Shown here: positions 1-5,299 of the stretch, in pieces | Numbering within the stretch: position 1 is the stretch's first letter | Layout of the letters: each line of letters opens with the position of its first letter | NCBI GenBank assembly: GCA_900549885.1 | Contig: URQA01000112.1 | Location: 1-8,077 of the forward strand | Length of the DNA: 8,077 nt | Origin: an uncultured Eubacteriales bacterium | Lineage (GTDB): Bacteria > Bacillota > Clostridia > Oscillospirales > Oscillospiraceae | Direction: 5' to 3' | Translations under genes and position numbers: made by a program | Notes under the pieces: model-generated | The model's input: the letters and a program-made list of their open reading frames with translations, nothing else | What the model was told of the DNA's origin: nothing | The model's database searches: none

Positions 1-929
1 TGGTGGTGGAGGTGACAGGCAACGAGTCGGTCCCCTCGGCCATCATCCTCTCGGAACTGCAGCGGCTGGGGGTCAAACCGGGGGCCTATGGACCGGCCCT
101 GGACCGGGCCGCCCTGGCCAACGAGGCCCTCATTGCCCTGCCCGAGCTGTCCTTTATGGCCATCAACCTCCATGGCACCCGAATCGAAGTAGTGGTGCGG
201 GAGGCAGAGCAGGTACCGGAGCTGTTGGACGAGGGCACTCCGGCGGACGTGGTGGCCGCCGCCGACGGCATCATCCTGGACATTCACACCTCTGCCGGCC
301 GGGCTATGTTCGCCGACGGGGACACGGTGACCAAGGGGGAGGTGCTCATCTCCGGCGATGTGGAACTGCGCAAGCCCGAGGACAGCGACTATGACATCGG
401 CAAGCTGGTGGTGCGGGCCGCCGGAGAGGTCACCGCGCGGACTTGGCGGACGCTGGAAGCGTCCATCCCCCTCACCGCCCAGGTCAAGGAGTACACCGGG
501 CGGGAGAGAACGCTGTGGTCGGCGGAAATTTTGTGGGGGAGCATTGAATTTTACGGAAACAGTAGCATTTCCTATGAGAAGTATGATAAAATAACCCAGG
601 ACCATACTCTCACACTCTTTGGCCGGACCCTTCCCTTCGGGGTGACCCAGGTTACCTGCCGGGAGTACACCCTGTCCCAGCGGGAGGTGGACGTGGAGGC
701 GGCCCGGACCATGCTGGAGGAGGAGCTTCTGCGGCAGCTGGACGCCATCTTGGCCGACAGCCAGGGCCAGGTCCTGCGGACCGACTTTACCGCCCGGCAG
801 GAAAATGGCCTGCTCACCGTCACCATGCTGGCCGAGTGTCAGGAGCAGATCGGCGTGACCGTGGAGCGGGAGGGAGAGACCGGCCGGGTCTATGGAGAAA
901 ACGCCGCCGGAGAAGGGGACGGGGAATAG
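1..929 (+). CDS. yqfD: Sporulation protein YqfD, 5'-truncated by window edge
   Basis: This is the C-terminal part of a YqfD-family protein, about 308 residues, open at the window start. The family is usually near 400 aa, so roughly 90 N-terminal residues lie outside the window. The visible part opens with the conserved block VEVTGNESVPSA followed by LQRLGVKPGAYGPALD, then the family signature FMAINLHGTRIEVVVREA and a segment resembling a biotinyl/lipoyl-type fold (VVAAADGIILDIHTSAGRAM, then GDTVTKGEVLISGDV). The family is known from endospore formation and is generally found with yqfC just upstream of phoH; its biochemical role is not settled. The GTG at position 3 is merely the first possible start in the fragment and is not taken as the real one. 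The stop is TAG at 927-929, 56 bp before phoH. Family assignment is confident; the N-terminus is unknown. Confidence 0.9.
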   Translation, partial: VVEVTGNESVPSAIILSELQRLGVKPGAYGPALDRAALANEALIALPELSFMAINLHGTRIEVVVREAEQVPELLDEGTPADVVAAADGIILDIHTSAGRAMFADGDTVTKGEVLISGDVELRKPEDSDYDIGKLVVRAAGEVTARTWRTLEASIPLTAQVKEYTGRERTLWSAEILWGSIEFYGNSSISYEKYDKITQDHTLTLFGRTLPFGVTQVTCREYTLSQREVDVEAARTMLEEELLRQLDAILADSQGQVLRTDFTARQENGLLTVTMLAECQEQIGVTVEREGETGRVYGENAAGEGDGE

Positions 930-966
930 CGCCCCGGCCCAGAGGCGGAGTCCCCGTCCGGGGGCG
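930..966 (+). other. GC-rich hairpin between yqfD and phoH
   Basis: CGCCCCGG directly after the yqfD stop can pair with CCGGGGGCG at 958-966, with one bulged G. The loop is about 20 nt. No T-tract follows, so it is not a standard intrinsic terminator. It ends just before the phoH ribosome binding site (AAAGGAG, 971-977). A role in mRNA processing or in partial uncoupling of the two genes is only inference. Confidence 0.3.
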
Positions 967-985
967 GCACAAAGGAGCGAAGTGA

Positions 986-1957
986 ATGACAGAACAGATC
1001 ATCAGCATCGAGCGCATGGAGCAGGCCATCAATCTCTTCGGGCTGTTCGATGAGAACATCCGGCTGATCGAGCGGGAGCTGGGGGTATCGGTGGTCAACC
1101 GGGACTCCAACCTGAAGATCAGCGGCGAGGGGGAGAATGTGATGCTGGCCGTCCGGGCCGTGCAGGGGCTGCTGTCCCTGTCCGCACGGGGGGAGGCCAT
1201 CAGCGAGCAGAACGTGCGCTATATCATCGAGCTGGTGCGCAGTGGCAACGAGGGCAAGATCGCCCAGCTGGCCGGGGATGTGGTGTGCGTCACCGCAAAG
1301 GGCAAGCCCATCAAGCCGAAGACACTGGGCCAGAAGCAATATGTCCAGGCCATCAAGAACAACACCGTCACCCTGGGGGTGGGACCCGCCGGCACGGGCA
1401 AGACCTATCTGGCGGTGGCCGCGGCGGTGGCCGCCTTCCGGGAAAAGCAGATCAACCGCATCATCCTCACCCGTCCTGCGGTGGAGGCGGGGGAACGGCT
1501 GGGTTTCCTCCCCGGCGACCTCCAGAGCAAGGTAGATCCCTACCTGCGGCCGCTGTATGACGCGCTGTTTGACATGCTGGGGGCGGAGACATACCAGAAG
1601 TATTTGGAGCGGGGCAACATTGAGGTGGCCCCCCTGGCCTATATGCGGGGCCGCACCCTGGACGACAGCTTCATCATTCTGGACGAGGCCCAGAACACCA
1701 GCCGGGAGCAGATGAAGATGTTCCTCACCCGGCTGGGTTTTGGGTCCAAAATCGTCATCACCGGCGATATCACCCAGATCGACCTTCCGGCGGACAAGGT
1801 ATCCGGCCTAAAGGAAGCCATGCGGGTGCTCAAAGGGGTGGAGGACATCGCCATCTGCCGCTTGGGAGAGGCGGACGTGGTGCGACACGTCATTGTCCAG
1901 CGGATCATCAAGGCCTATGAGGAGGACGAGAGCCGGCGGGCCGCGAAGCGGAAGTAA
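986..1957 (+). CDS. phoH: PhoH family protein (P-loop ATPase)
   Basis: This is a complete 323-aa PhoH/PhoL-type protein, the usual length for the family. The N-terminal part (residues about 1-110) is the Firmicutes-type extension. The PhoH ATPase domain follows, with Walker A GPAGTGKT at 133-140, the conserved TRPAVEAGERLGFLPGDL segment at 162-179, Walker B FIILDEAQN at 229-237 and the ITGDITQIDLP motif at 258-268. It is predicted to be a cytoplasmic ATPase. Family members are linked to RNA metabolism and sit next to the rRNA-processing nuclease YbeY, but a defined substrate is not established. The ATG at 986 is chosen because AAAGGAG (971-977) lies 8 nt upstream. It is co-directional with yqfD. 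In many Firmicutes ybeY (or a 7TM-HD protein and then ybeY) follows directly; here about 1.3 kb of unrelated sequence intervenes. Confidence 0.95.
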   Translation: MTEQIISIERMEQAINLFGLFDENIRLIERELGVSVVNRDSNLKISGEGENVMLAVRAVQGLLSLSARGEAISEQNVRYIIELVRSGNEGKIAQLAGDVVCVTAKGKPIKPKTLGQKQYVQAIKNNTVTLGVGPAGTGKTYLAVAAAVAAFREKQINRIILTRPAVEAGERLGFLPGDLQSKVDPYLRPLYDALFDMLGAETYQKYLERGNIEVAPLAYMRGRTLDDSFIILDEAQNTSREQMKMFLTRLGFGSKIVITGDITQIDLPADKVSGLKEAMRVLKGVEDIAICRLGEADVVRHVIVQRIIKAYEEDESRRAAKRK

Positions 1958-1991
1958 AAGACAGCAAGGGCTGGGTCTTTGCGATTCATCG

Positions 1992-2008
1992 AGGCCCTGC
2001 CAGGGCCT
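1992..2008. repeat. Inverted repeat, 7-bp arms, 3-nt loop
   Basis: AGGCCCT (1992-1998) and AGGGCCT (2002-2008) are perfect reverse complements around the loop GCC. It is the first of four hairpins downstream of phoH and sits 34 bp after the phoH stop. No T-tract follows, so termination would not be of the classical intrinsic type. Confidence 0.6.
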
Positions 2009-2050
2009 GGTTTCGCCTGGCGGCGAGTTCCTTTTTGTGCGCACAAAAAG
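2007..2050 (+). repeat. Extragenic repeat, copy A (partner of 3201-3244)
   Basis: Copy A aligns without gaps over 44 positions to the reverse complement of 3201-3244, with about 33 matches by eye. The best-conserved part is TTCGCCTG.CGGCGA followed by the start of a palindrome with a CTTTT...GCGC core. Both copies therefore pair a GC-rich segment with an A/T-flanked palindrome. Copies lie in opposite orientation on either side of the XRE gene pair. The family resembles REP-like extragenic palindromes that are common in genomes of this type; that comparison is from memory and unchecked. Confidence 0.55.
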
Positions 2051-2052
2051 GA
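2029..2052. repeat. Perfect 24-bp palindrome
   Basis: The half-site TCCTTTTTGTGC (2029-2040) is followed directly by its exact reverse complement (2041-2052), with no spacer. As RNA it would form a hairpin with a small CG-rich loop; as DNA it could be a two-fold symmetric protein site. The GCGC centre flanked by T5/A5 runs matches the style of the 3197-3224 hairpin in the other repeat copy. Confidence 0.75.
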
Positions 2053-2060
2053 TCCAAAGA

Positions 2061-2080
2061 TCAAAGGCTGGCGCCTTTGA
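2061..2080. repeat. Inverted repeat, 8-bp arms, TGGC loop
   Basis: TCAAAGGC (2061-2068) and GCCTTTGA (2073-2080) are perfect reverse complements with a 4-nt loop TGGC. It lies 8 bp after the 24-bp palindrome and 11 bp before the next, larger hairpin. Confidence 0.65.
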
Positions 2081-2091
2081 GACGTATCCTC

Positions 2092-2134
2092 CAAAAACCA
2101 TTTCTTTTGTATGCGCCAAAAGAAACGGTTTTTG
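2092..2134 (-). terminator. Long hairpin, possible bidirectional terminator
   Basis: Arms of 18 nt (2092-2109 and 2117-2134) are complementary at 17 of 18 positions around the 7-nt loop TATGCGC. The outer stem is CAAAAACC/GGTTTTTG, so each strand ends its stem with a T5 run preceded by GG, a weak terminator-like layout in both directions. The one mismatch (A2100 against C2126) becomes a G-U pair in a minus-strand transcript, so the stem is unbroken only in RNA read from the minus strand. That direction would serve the unknown gene ending at 2296, about 160 nt upstream in its own sense. The terminator function is inference; the hairpin itself is plain. Confidence 0.45.
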
Positions 2135-2295
2135 AAATCCAAAGAAAAGCGCTTTCTGGCCCTTTGATGCAGCCCTCTATCGACTGGCGCGCATGGGAGG
2201 ACGCTCGAAGCGCCGCTTTCCGCTGCCGCGCCACAGCAGAAGCCCTGTCATGCGGAGCGGCTACCGGACTGCGCCTGGCGGGAAGGGCGCGGAGG

Positions 2296-2574
2296 TCAGA
2301 GCTGGGCCCACAGACCCAGCTCCAAGCCCATGGAAAGGCCCTGGTAGAAGAGCATTTGACGTTCAAAGAACCGTTGGAGATTTGCGCTGTCGATATAGCC
2401 CAGTAGCAATCTTTGGCCATTTTGATCCAACACTTCTTTTAGCTGTTGTTCAAACTCGTCCGCATCTTCCTGACAGTTGTAGTAGTCCTGCACTTCGAGG
2501 GGATTGCGAAGCCACCGGACCAGTTCTGTCCGGCGACAGGCATAGTCATACAGCACTTCATAGATGGACGGCAT
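2296..2574 (-). CDS. Hypothetical 92-aa protein divergent from an XRE repressor
   Basis: This is a small acidic protein of unknown function. The start is set at the ATG at 2574 (MPSIYEVLYDYACRRTEL) because GGGAGGA lies 6 nt upstream on the minus strand. An upstream in-frame ATG (2622) would begin about 15 bp before the predicted transcription start and is rejected. No signal peptide or membrane segment is seen. The chain looks largely helical, with a charged middle (EDADEFEQQLKEVLD, 36-50), a motif LLLGYIDSANLQRFFERQ (56-73) and a glycine-spaced end (YQGLSMGLELG, 77-87). Its GC content is clearly lower than that of the flanking housekeeping genes. The pairing with a divergent XRE gene, and the shared operator-like repeat, suggest a repressed accessory gene, possibly a toxin or phage/element-derived factor. 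No known toxin motif is visible, so no function is assigned. Confidence 0.75.
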   Translation of the reverse strand: MPSIYEVLYDYACRRTELVRWLRNPLEVQDYYNCQEDADEFEQQLKEVLDQNGQRLLLGYIDSANLQRFFERQMLFYQGLSMGLELGLWAQL

Positions 2575-2596
2575 ATGCGTTCCTCCCTCAAAAACG

Positions 2597-2633
2597 ATAT
2601 TTTTATCGTGTTCATTATACACGATAAAAATAT
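2597..2633. promoter_or_regulatory. Operator-like perfect inverted repeat
   Basis: Two 15-bp arms (2597-2611 and 2619-2633) are exact reverse complements, each made of ATATTTTTATCGTGT or its complement, around the 7-bp centre TCATTAT. The repeat covers most of the promoter spacer, the -10 box and the predicted start site of the minus-strand gene. It ends 27 bp before the start codon of the XRE gene. Two-fold symmetric sites of this kind are typical operators for dimeric XRE/Cro repressors, so binding by the 2661-2879 product and autoregulation are the natural inference. No clear plus-strand promoter was found; a weak candidate would also lie inside this repeat. Confidence 0.7.
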
Positions 2634-2642
2634 GCGTGTCAA
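2614..2642 (-). promoter_or_regulatory. Consensus sigma-A promoter for the 92-aa gene
   Basis: On the minus strand a perfect -35 box TTGACA (2642-2637) and a perfect -10 box TATAAT (2619-2614) are separated by exactly 17 bp. Transcription would start near 2607, giving a leader of about 33 nt with the GGGAGGA ribosome binding site before the ATG at 2574. It is the only full-consensus promoter noticed in the window. Such a strong promoter normally needs a repressor, and the inverted repeat 2597-2633 overlaps it. Confidence 0.85.
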
Positions 2643-2660
2643 TAGGAAAGGAAGAAGAAA

Positions 2661-2879
2661 ATGGTCTTTAACGAGCGGTTGAGGGCTTTGAGAAAAGAAC
2701 GGGGAATGACCCAGGCGGAGGTTGCGGAGAAAATTTCCATTGCCTATCGCAACTACCAGCGACTGGAGGCAAACGGAAATACTCCGAATTTTTCCAATCT
2801 GGTGCAGCTGGCGGACTTGTTTGACGTATCCATGGACTATTTGGCAGGCCGCACCGATGTGCGGGAAGTCAACCGATAA
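2661..2879 (+). CDS. XRE/Cro-family HTH transcriptional regulator
   Basis: This is a complete 72-aa protein consisting almost only of an HTH_3 domain. Residues 5-15 (ERLRALRKERG) form helix 1. MTQAEVAEKISI (16-27) and the following AYRNYQRLEANGNTPN give the helix-turn-helix, and LVQLADLFDVSMDYLAGRTD (47-66) is the typical closing pair of helices. It is expected to bind DNA as a dimer. There is no C-terminal sensor, protease or toxin-binding domain. The ATG at 2661 follows the purine-rich stretch AGGAAAGGA (2644-2652) at a good distance. It is divergent from the 92-aa gene, with an operator-like repeat between the two starts, so it probably represses that promoter and perhaps its own. It could be an antitoxin-like or element-encoded repressor; family membership is certain, the target is inferred. 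Confidence 0.92.
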   Translation: MVFNERLRALRKERGMTQAEVAEKISIAYRNYQRLEANGNTPNFSNLVQLADLFDVSMDYLAGRTDVREVNR

Positions 2880-3196
2880 GGGCGGACCGGCGCATTTCAG
2901 TAGACAGACCGTGGTGAGATGTGGTACAGTAGGACGATAGCGCGACGGGAAGCGGGCCGCAAGACGCATAGACCAGGCGTGTAGCCGTAGTTTGGCACAG
3001 CTTCTACAAGCGCCAATGTAGCGGCAGCGGAAGGAGAGACAGGGAGCATCCTGTTACCCCGACGCCGGACGAAAGACTGCGCAGTTCCCTATCCCGCGCT
3101 CCTGTAAAACGGGGGTCTGGGGGTAAGGACGCTATGGACAAAAGCGCGCCCTTGGCACTTGTAGTCCGTCCGCGGCCGTCCCCCGGCGTGCTTTTG

Positions 3197-3224
3197 CCTT
3201 CTTTTCGCACGCGCGAAAAGAAGG
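3197..3224. repeat. Perfect hairpin, 12-bp arms, ACGC loop
   Basis: CCTTCTTTTCGC (3197-3208) and GCGAAAAGAAGG (3213-3224) are exact reverse complements around the loop ACGC. It is the equivalent in copy B of the 2029-2052 palindrome in copy A. No T-tract follows in the plus direction, so it is not a clear terminator. Confidence 0.75.
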
Positions 3225-3244
3225 TCGCCGGCAGGCGAAGCCTG
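3201..3244 (-). repeat. Extragenic repeat, copy B (partner of 2007-2050)
   Basis: Read on the minus strand this aligns over 44 positions with 2007-2050, about three quarters identical by eye. A 12-nt word TTCCGCTGCCGC also recurs 211 nt from the start of copy A (2218-2229) and 212 nt from the start of copy B (3032-3021, minus strand). The two intervals may thus be diverged inverted copies of a longer element, although the sequence in between does not align convincingly. Confidence 0.55.
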
Positions 3245-3246
3245 CC
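3230..3246. repeat. GC-rich hairpin, 7-bp arms, GAA loop
   Basis: GGCAGGC (3230-3236) and GCCTGCC (3240-3246) are perfect reverse complements with loop GAA. It stands 5 bp from the 3197-3224 hairpin, giving the GC-rich plus AT-flanked double hairpin that defines this repeat family here. It lies 47 bp upstream of the ybeY start codon. Confidence 0.65.
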
Positions 3247-3293
3247 CCCGCCGGAGCATCCGGCAGAACACGACAGAAAAGAGTGGATGAAAC

Positions 3294-3782
3294 ATGATGG
3301 ACCATGATATCATCATCGCCTCGGAGGTGGACGTGCCCGAGGGGATGGAGGAACAGCTGCGGAAGGTCATCCTAGCCGCCCTGGCCGCCCAGGGAGTGGA
3401 CCAGGGGTGCGAGATCAACGTGATGCTCACCGACGACGGGGGCATCCGCCGGGTGAACCAGGCCATGCGGGGGGTGGATGCGGCCACCGATGTGCTGTCC
3501 TTCCCCATGTTCGACATGCCTGCGGGCAGCCTGCCCACCCCCGGCTGGTCCGACCCGGACACCGGACTCATTCCCCTGGGGGACATGTGCATTTCCCTGG
3601 AGCGTGCCCAGGCCCAGGCCCAGGAGTACGGCCACAGCCTGGAGCGGGAGCTGAGCTACCTGGCGGTGCACTCGGTGCTCCACCTGCTGGGGTATGACCA
3701 TGTGGACGAGGGTCCCCAGAAGGTCCAAATGCGGGAGCGGGAGGAGGCCATTTTGAGCCGGCTGGGCATCACCCGGGAATAG
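3294..3782 (+). CDS. ybeY: Endoribonuclease YbeY
   Basis: This is a complete 162-aa YbeY/UPF0054 protein, normal length. YbeY is a zinc-dependent endoribonuclease needed for 16S rRNA 3'-end maturation and ribosome quality control. The catalytic metal site HSVLHLLGYDH is at residues 126-136, with H126, H130 and H136 in the HxxxHxxxxxH pattern. The upstream signatures INVMLTDDGGIRRVNQAMRG (41-60) and TDVLSFPMF (65-73) and the GDMCISLERA segment (96-105) are all present. It normally follows phoH closely; here about 1.3 kb separates them. The start is a tandem ATG (3294 and 3297), and the ribosome binding site is weak, so either may be used. Confidence 0.96.
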   Translation: MMDHDIIIASEVDVPEGMEEQLRKVILAALAAQGVDQGCEINVMLTDDGGIRRVNQAMRGVDAATDVLSFPMFDMPAGSLPTPGWSDPDTGLIPLGDMCISLERAQAQAQEYGHSLERELSYLAVHSVLHLLGYDHVDEGPQKVQMREREEAILSRLGITRE

Positions 3783-3858
3783 GACCGGGGGAAGGGCGGC
3801 CGTCCTCACGGCTGATGACTGCGTGTCAGTGAAAAAAGAGAAAGAGAGGAAACATTCT

Positions 3859-4929
3859 GTGACTGTTTGGGAAAAACGTCTGCCCGGTATCGGGCTTTGT
3901 CTGGCCATCGCTCTGGTGGCCTGGTTCGTGGTGGAGCTGCTGCCCGTGCTGGAGGTGATGGGTTCGGCGGTGCTGGCCATCCTCATCGGCATGGTGGGCT
4001 GCGCCGTGATTAAAAACAGGGCCGCTGTCCGGGAGGGAGTGAAGGACGGCGTGGCCTTCACCTCCAAAAAGGTGCTGCAATACGCGGTCATCCTCCTGGG
4101 GTTTGGGCTGAACCTGCGGCAGATCGGCCAGGTGGGCCTGACCAGCCTGCCCATCATCCTGTGCACCATCTCCACCGCCCTGATCGTGGCTTTCCTCATG
4201 TCCAAGGCGCTGCACGTGCCGGGGAAGATCGCCACGCTCATTGGGGTGGGGTCCTCCATCTGCGGCGGCTCGGCCATCGCCGCCACCGCCCCGGTGATCG
4301 AGGCGGATGATGAGGAAATCGCCCAGTCCATCTCGGTGATCTTCCTGTTCAATGTGCTGGCCGCCCTGATCTTCCCCACCCTGGGAGGGGTCATCGGGCT
4401 GTCGGACACGGGCTTCGGCCTGTTCGCGGGCACCGCGGTGAACGACACCTCTTCCGTCACTGCCGCCGCCTCCACTTGGGATACCCTGCATAACACCGGG
4501 GGTGCGGTGCTGGAGTACGCCACCATTGTCAAGCTCACCCGCACCCTGGCTATCATCCCCATTACCCTGGTGCTGGCCCTGTGGCGGGTGCGCAAGGCGG
4601 AGCGTAGCGGTCAGAGCAGCGGCGTGAAGGTCTCTGCCAAGTCGGTGTTCCCCATGTTTATTTTGTACTTTGTGCTGGCCTCGGTCATCACCACCATTGC
4701 GACCTCAGTGCTGACCGGAGGCGCTCTGGAGGCAGCCAACGAGGTCTTCTCCTTCCTTAAGACCCTGAGCAAGTTCTTCATCGTCATGGCCATGGCGGCC
4801 ATCGGCCTGAACACCGACGTGGTCAAGCTGGTCAAGACCGGCGGCAAGCCCATCCTGATGGGCGCCACCTGCTGGGTGTGCATCGCCCTGGTGAGCCTGG
4901 GGATGCAGCACCTGCTGGGGATCTGGTAA
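3859..4929 (+). CDS. YeiH family (UPF0324) putative sulfate exporter
   Basis: This is an integral membrane protein of 356 aa, of the UPF0324/YeiH family, classed as putative sulfate exporters (TC 2.A.98). Around ten hydrophobic segments span the chain, beginning at residues 9-32. The conserved core GVGSSICGGSAIAATAPVIE (129-148), then AQSISVIFLFNVLAALIFP (155-173) and AGTAVNDTSSVTAAA (190-204) are family hallmarks, as is the late MAMAAIGLNTDV segment (310-321). I choose the GTG at 3859 because AGAGAGGA (3843-3850) sits 8 nt upstream. An earlier in-frame GTG at 3823 would add a 12-residue lysine-rich leader but has no ribosome binding site. Substrate is not proven for the family; in other bacteria a LysR regulator is often adjacent, but none is seen here. 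It starts 76 bp after ybeY and probably shares its transcript. Confidence 0.9.
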   Translation: MTVWEKRLPGIGLCLAIALVAWFVVELLPVLEVMGSAVLAILIGMVGCAVIKNRAAVREGVKDGVAFTSKKVLQYAVILLGFGLNLRQIGQVGLTSLPIILCTISTALIVAFLMSKALHVPGKIATLIGVGSSICGGSAIAATAPVIEADDEEIAQSISVIFLFNVLAALIFPTLGGVIGLSDTGFGLFAGTAVNDTSSVTAAASTWDTLHNTGGAVLEYATIVKLTRTLAIIPITLVLALWRVRKAERSGQSSGVKVSAKSVFPMFILYFVLASVITTIATSVLTGGALEAANEVFSFLKTLSKFFIVMAMAAIGLNTDVVKLVKTGGKPILMGATCWVCIALVSLGMQHLLGIW

Positions 4930-4977
4930 GACCAAGAGATACATACCTGCAAACGCACGGAGAAAGAGAGGATCCAT

Positions 4978-5268
4978 ATGAGATATATCGTTGGTGGCGG
5001 TGTGATCTCAGCCGTTCTGTTCTACGTCATACTGATGGTGCTGGGAAGCTTGGGCGGAGGAAATGGTATTCTTGAACTGCTGATGCTGCTCATCCTCATG
5101 GCTCTGCCCGGCATGGTCGCGGGGGCCTTTTACGCGGGGCGGGAACAGCGGGAGAAGGAACACGATGCGCTGAAGCAGGAACTGGCCGCCCTCCGGGCCA
5201 TGCTGGAAAAGCGGGACGAGCCGGAGGATAGCTGCCCGGCGGAACAGACAGGCAATACCCCCGAATAA
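4978..5268 (+). CDS. Small membrane protein with C-terminal coiled coil
   Basis: This is a 96-aa protein of unknown function. Two hydrophobic helices (about residues 4-25 and 31-52) are joined by a short glycine-rich turn (GSLGGGNG). They are followed by a charged, probably coiled-coil stretch (REQREKEHDALKQELAALRAMLEKRDE, in pieces over 55-81) and a polar acidic tail. With the short hairpin of membrane helices the charged tail would face the cytoplasm. The ATG at 4978 has AGAGAGGA (4965-4972) five nt upstream. It lies 48 bp after the transporter and 31 bp before era, so co-transcription is likely. It could be an accessory subunit of the transporter or an unrelated membrane protein; nothing in the sequence decides this. 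Confidence 0.75.
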   Translation: MRYIVGGGVISAVLFYVILMVLGSLGGGNGILELLMLLILMALPGMVAGAFYAGREQREKEHDALKQELAALRAMLEKRDEPEDSCPAEQTGNTPE

Positions 5269-5299
5269 AAACGCTCAAGAAAGTTGAGGATCATCTATC

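Larger units (their letters stand above)
1958..2295. other. Non-coding hairpin-rich interval between convergent phoH and the minus-strand gene
   Basis: These 338 bp carry no convincing gene. ORFs crossing them in several frames lack recognisable domains and good ribosome binding sites, and they run into the antisense of the 2296-2574 gene. The first half holds a run of four inverted repeats (1992-2008, 2029-2052, 2061-2080, 2092-2134), listed separately. The second half (about 2140-2295) is GC-rich; apart from the short palindrome AAAGCGCTTT at 2146-2155 nothing in it was recognised. A 44-bp stretch (2007-2050) is similar to the reverse complement of 3201-3244. The position between two converging genes suits transcription termination from both sides. 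Confidence 0.6.
2880..3293. other. Non-coding interval between the XRE gene and ybeY
   Basis: These 414 bp hold no supportable gene on either strand. The first part (2880-3120) has no tRNA or rRNA likeness that I can see. It contains the word TGTAG twice (2980-2984, 3017-3021) flanking CTACA (3004-3008), so two alternative short hairpins are possible. Around 3105-3135 there is a G-rich stretch with two G5 runs. The last part carries repeat copy B with two hairpins (3197-3224, 3230-3246). There is no clear promoter for ybeY, and its ribosome binding site (GTGGA, 3283-3287) is weak. Confidence 0.55.

Noticed and set aside
2035..2627. Plus-strand ORFs of 123 and 144 codons crossing the hairpin region
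   Set aside because: They run through inverted repeats and are antisense to the better-supported 92-aa gene, which has a promoter and ribosome binding site. Their translations show no domain.
3105..3135. G-rich stretch with two G5 runs as a G-quadruplex
   Set aside because: Only two long G runs are present; four stacked runs would need very short GG pairs, so the evidence is too weak.
3372..4595. Long minus-strand ORF of 407 codons opposite ybeY and the transporter
   Set aside because: It is antisense to two well-recognised genes, its translation is low-complexity (rich in H, R, P, S) with no domain, and long shadow ORFs are usual in GC-rich DNA. The minus-strand ORFs at 5303-6235 (opposite era) and 6777-7922 (opposite recO and mutS2) are rejected for the same reasons.
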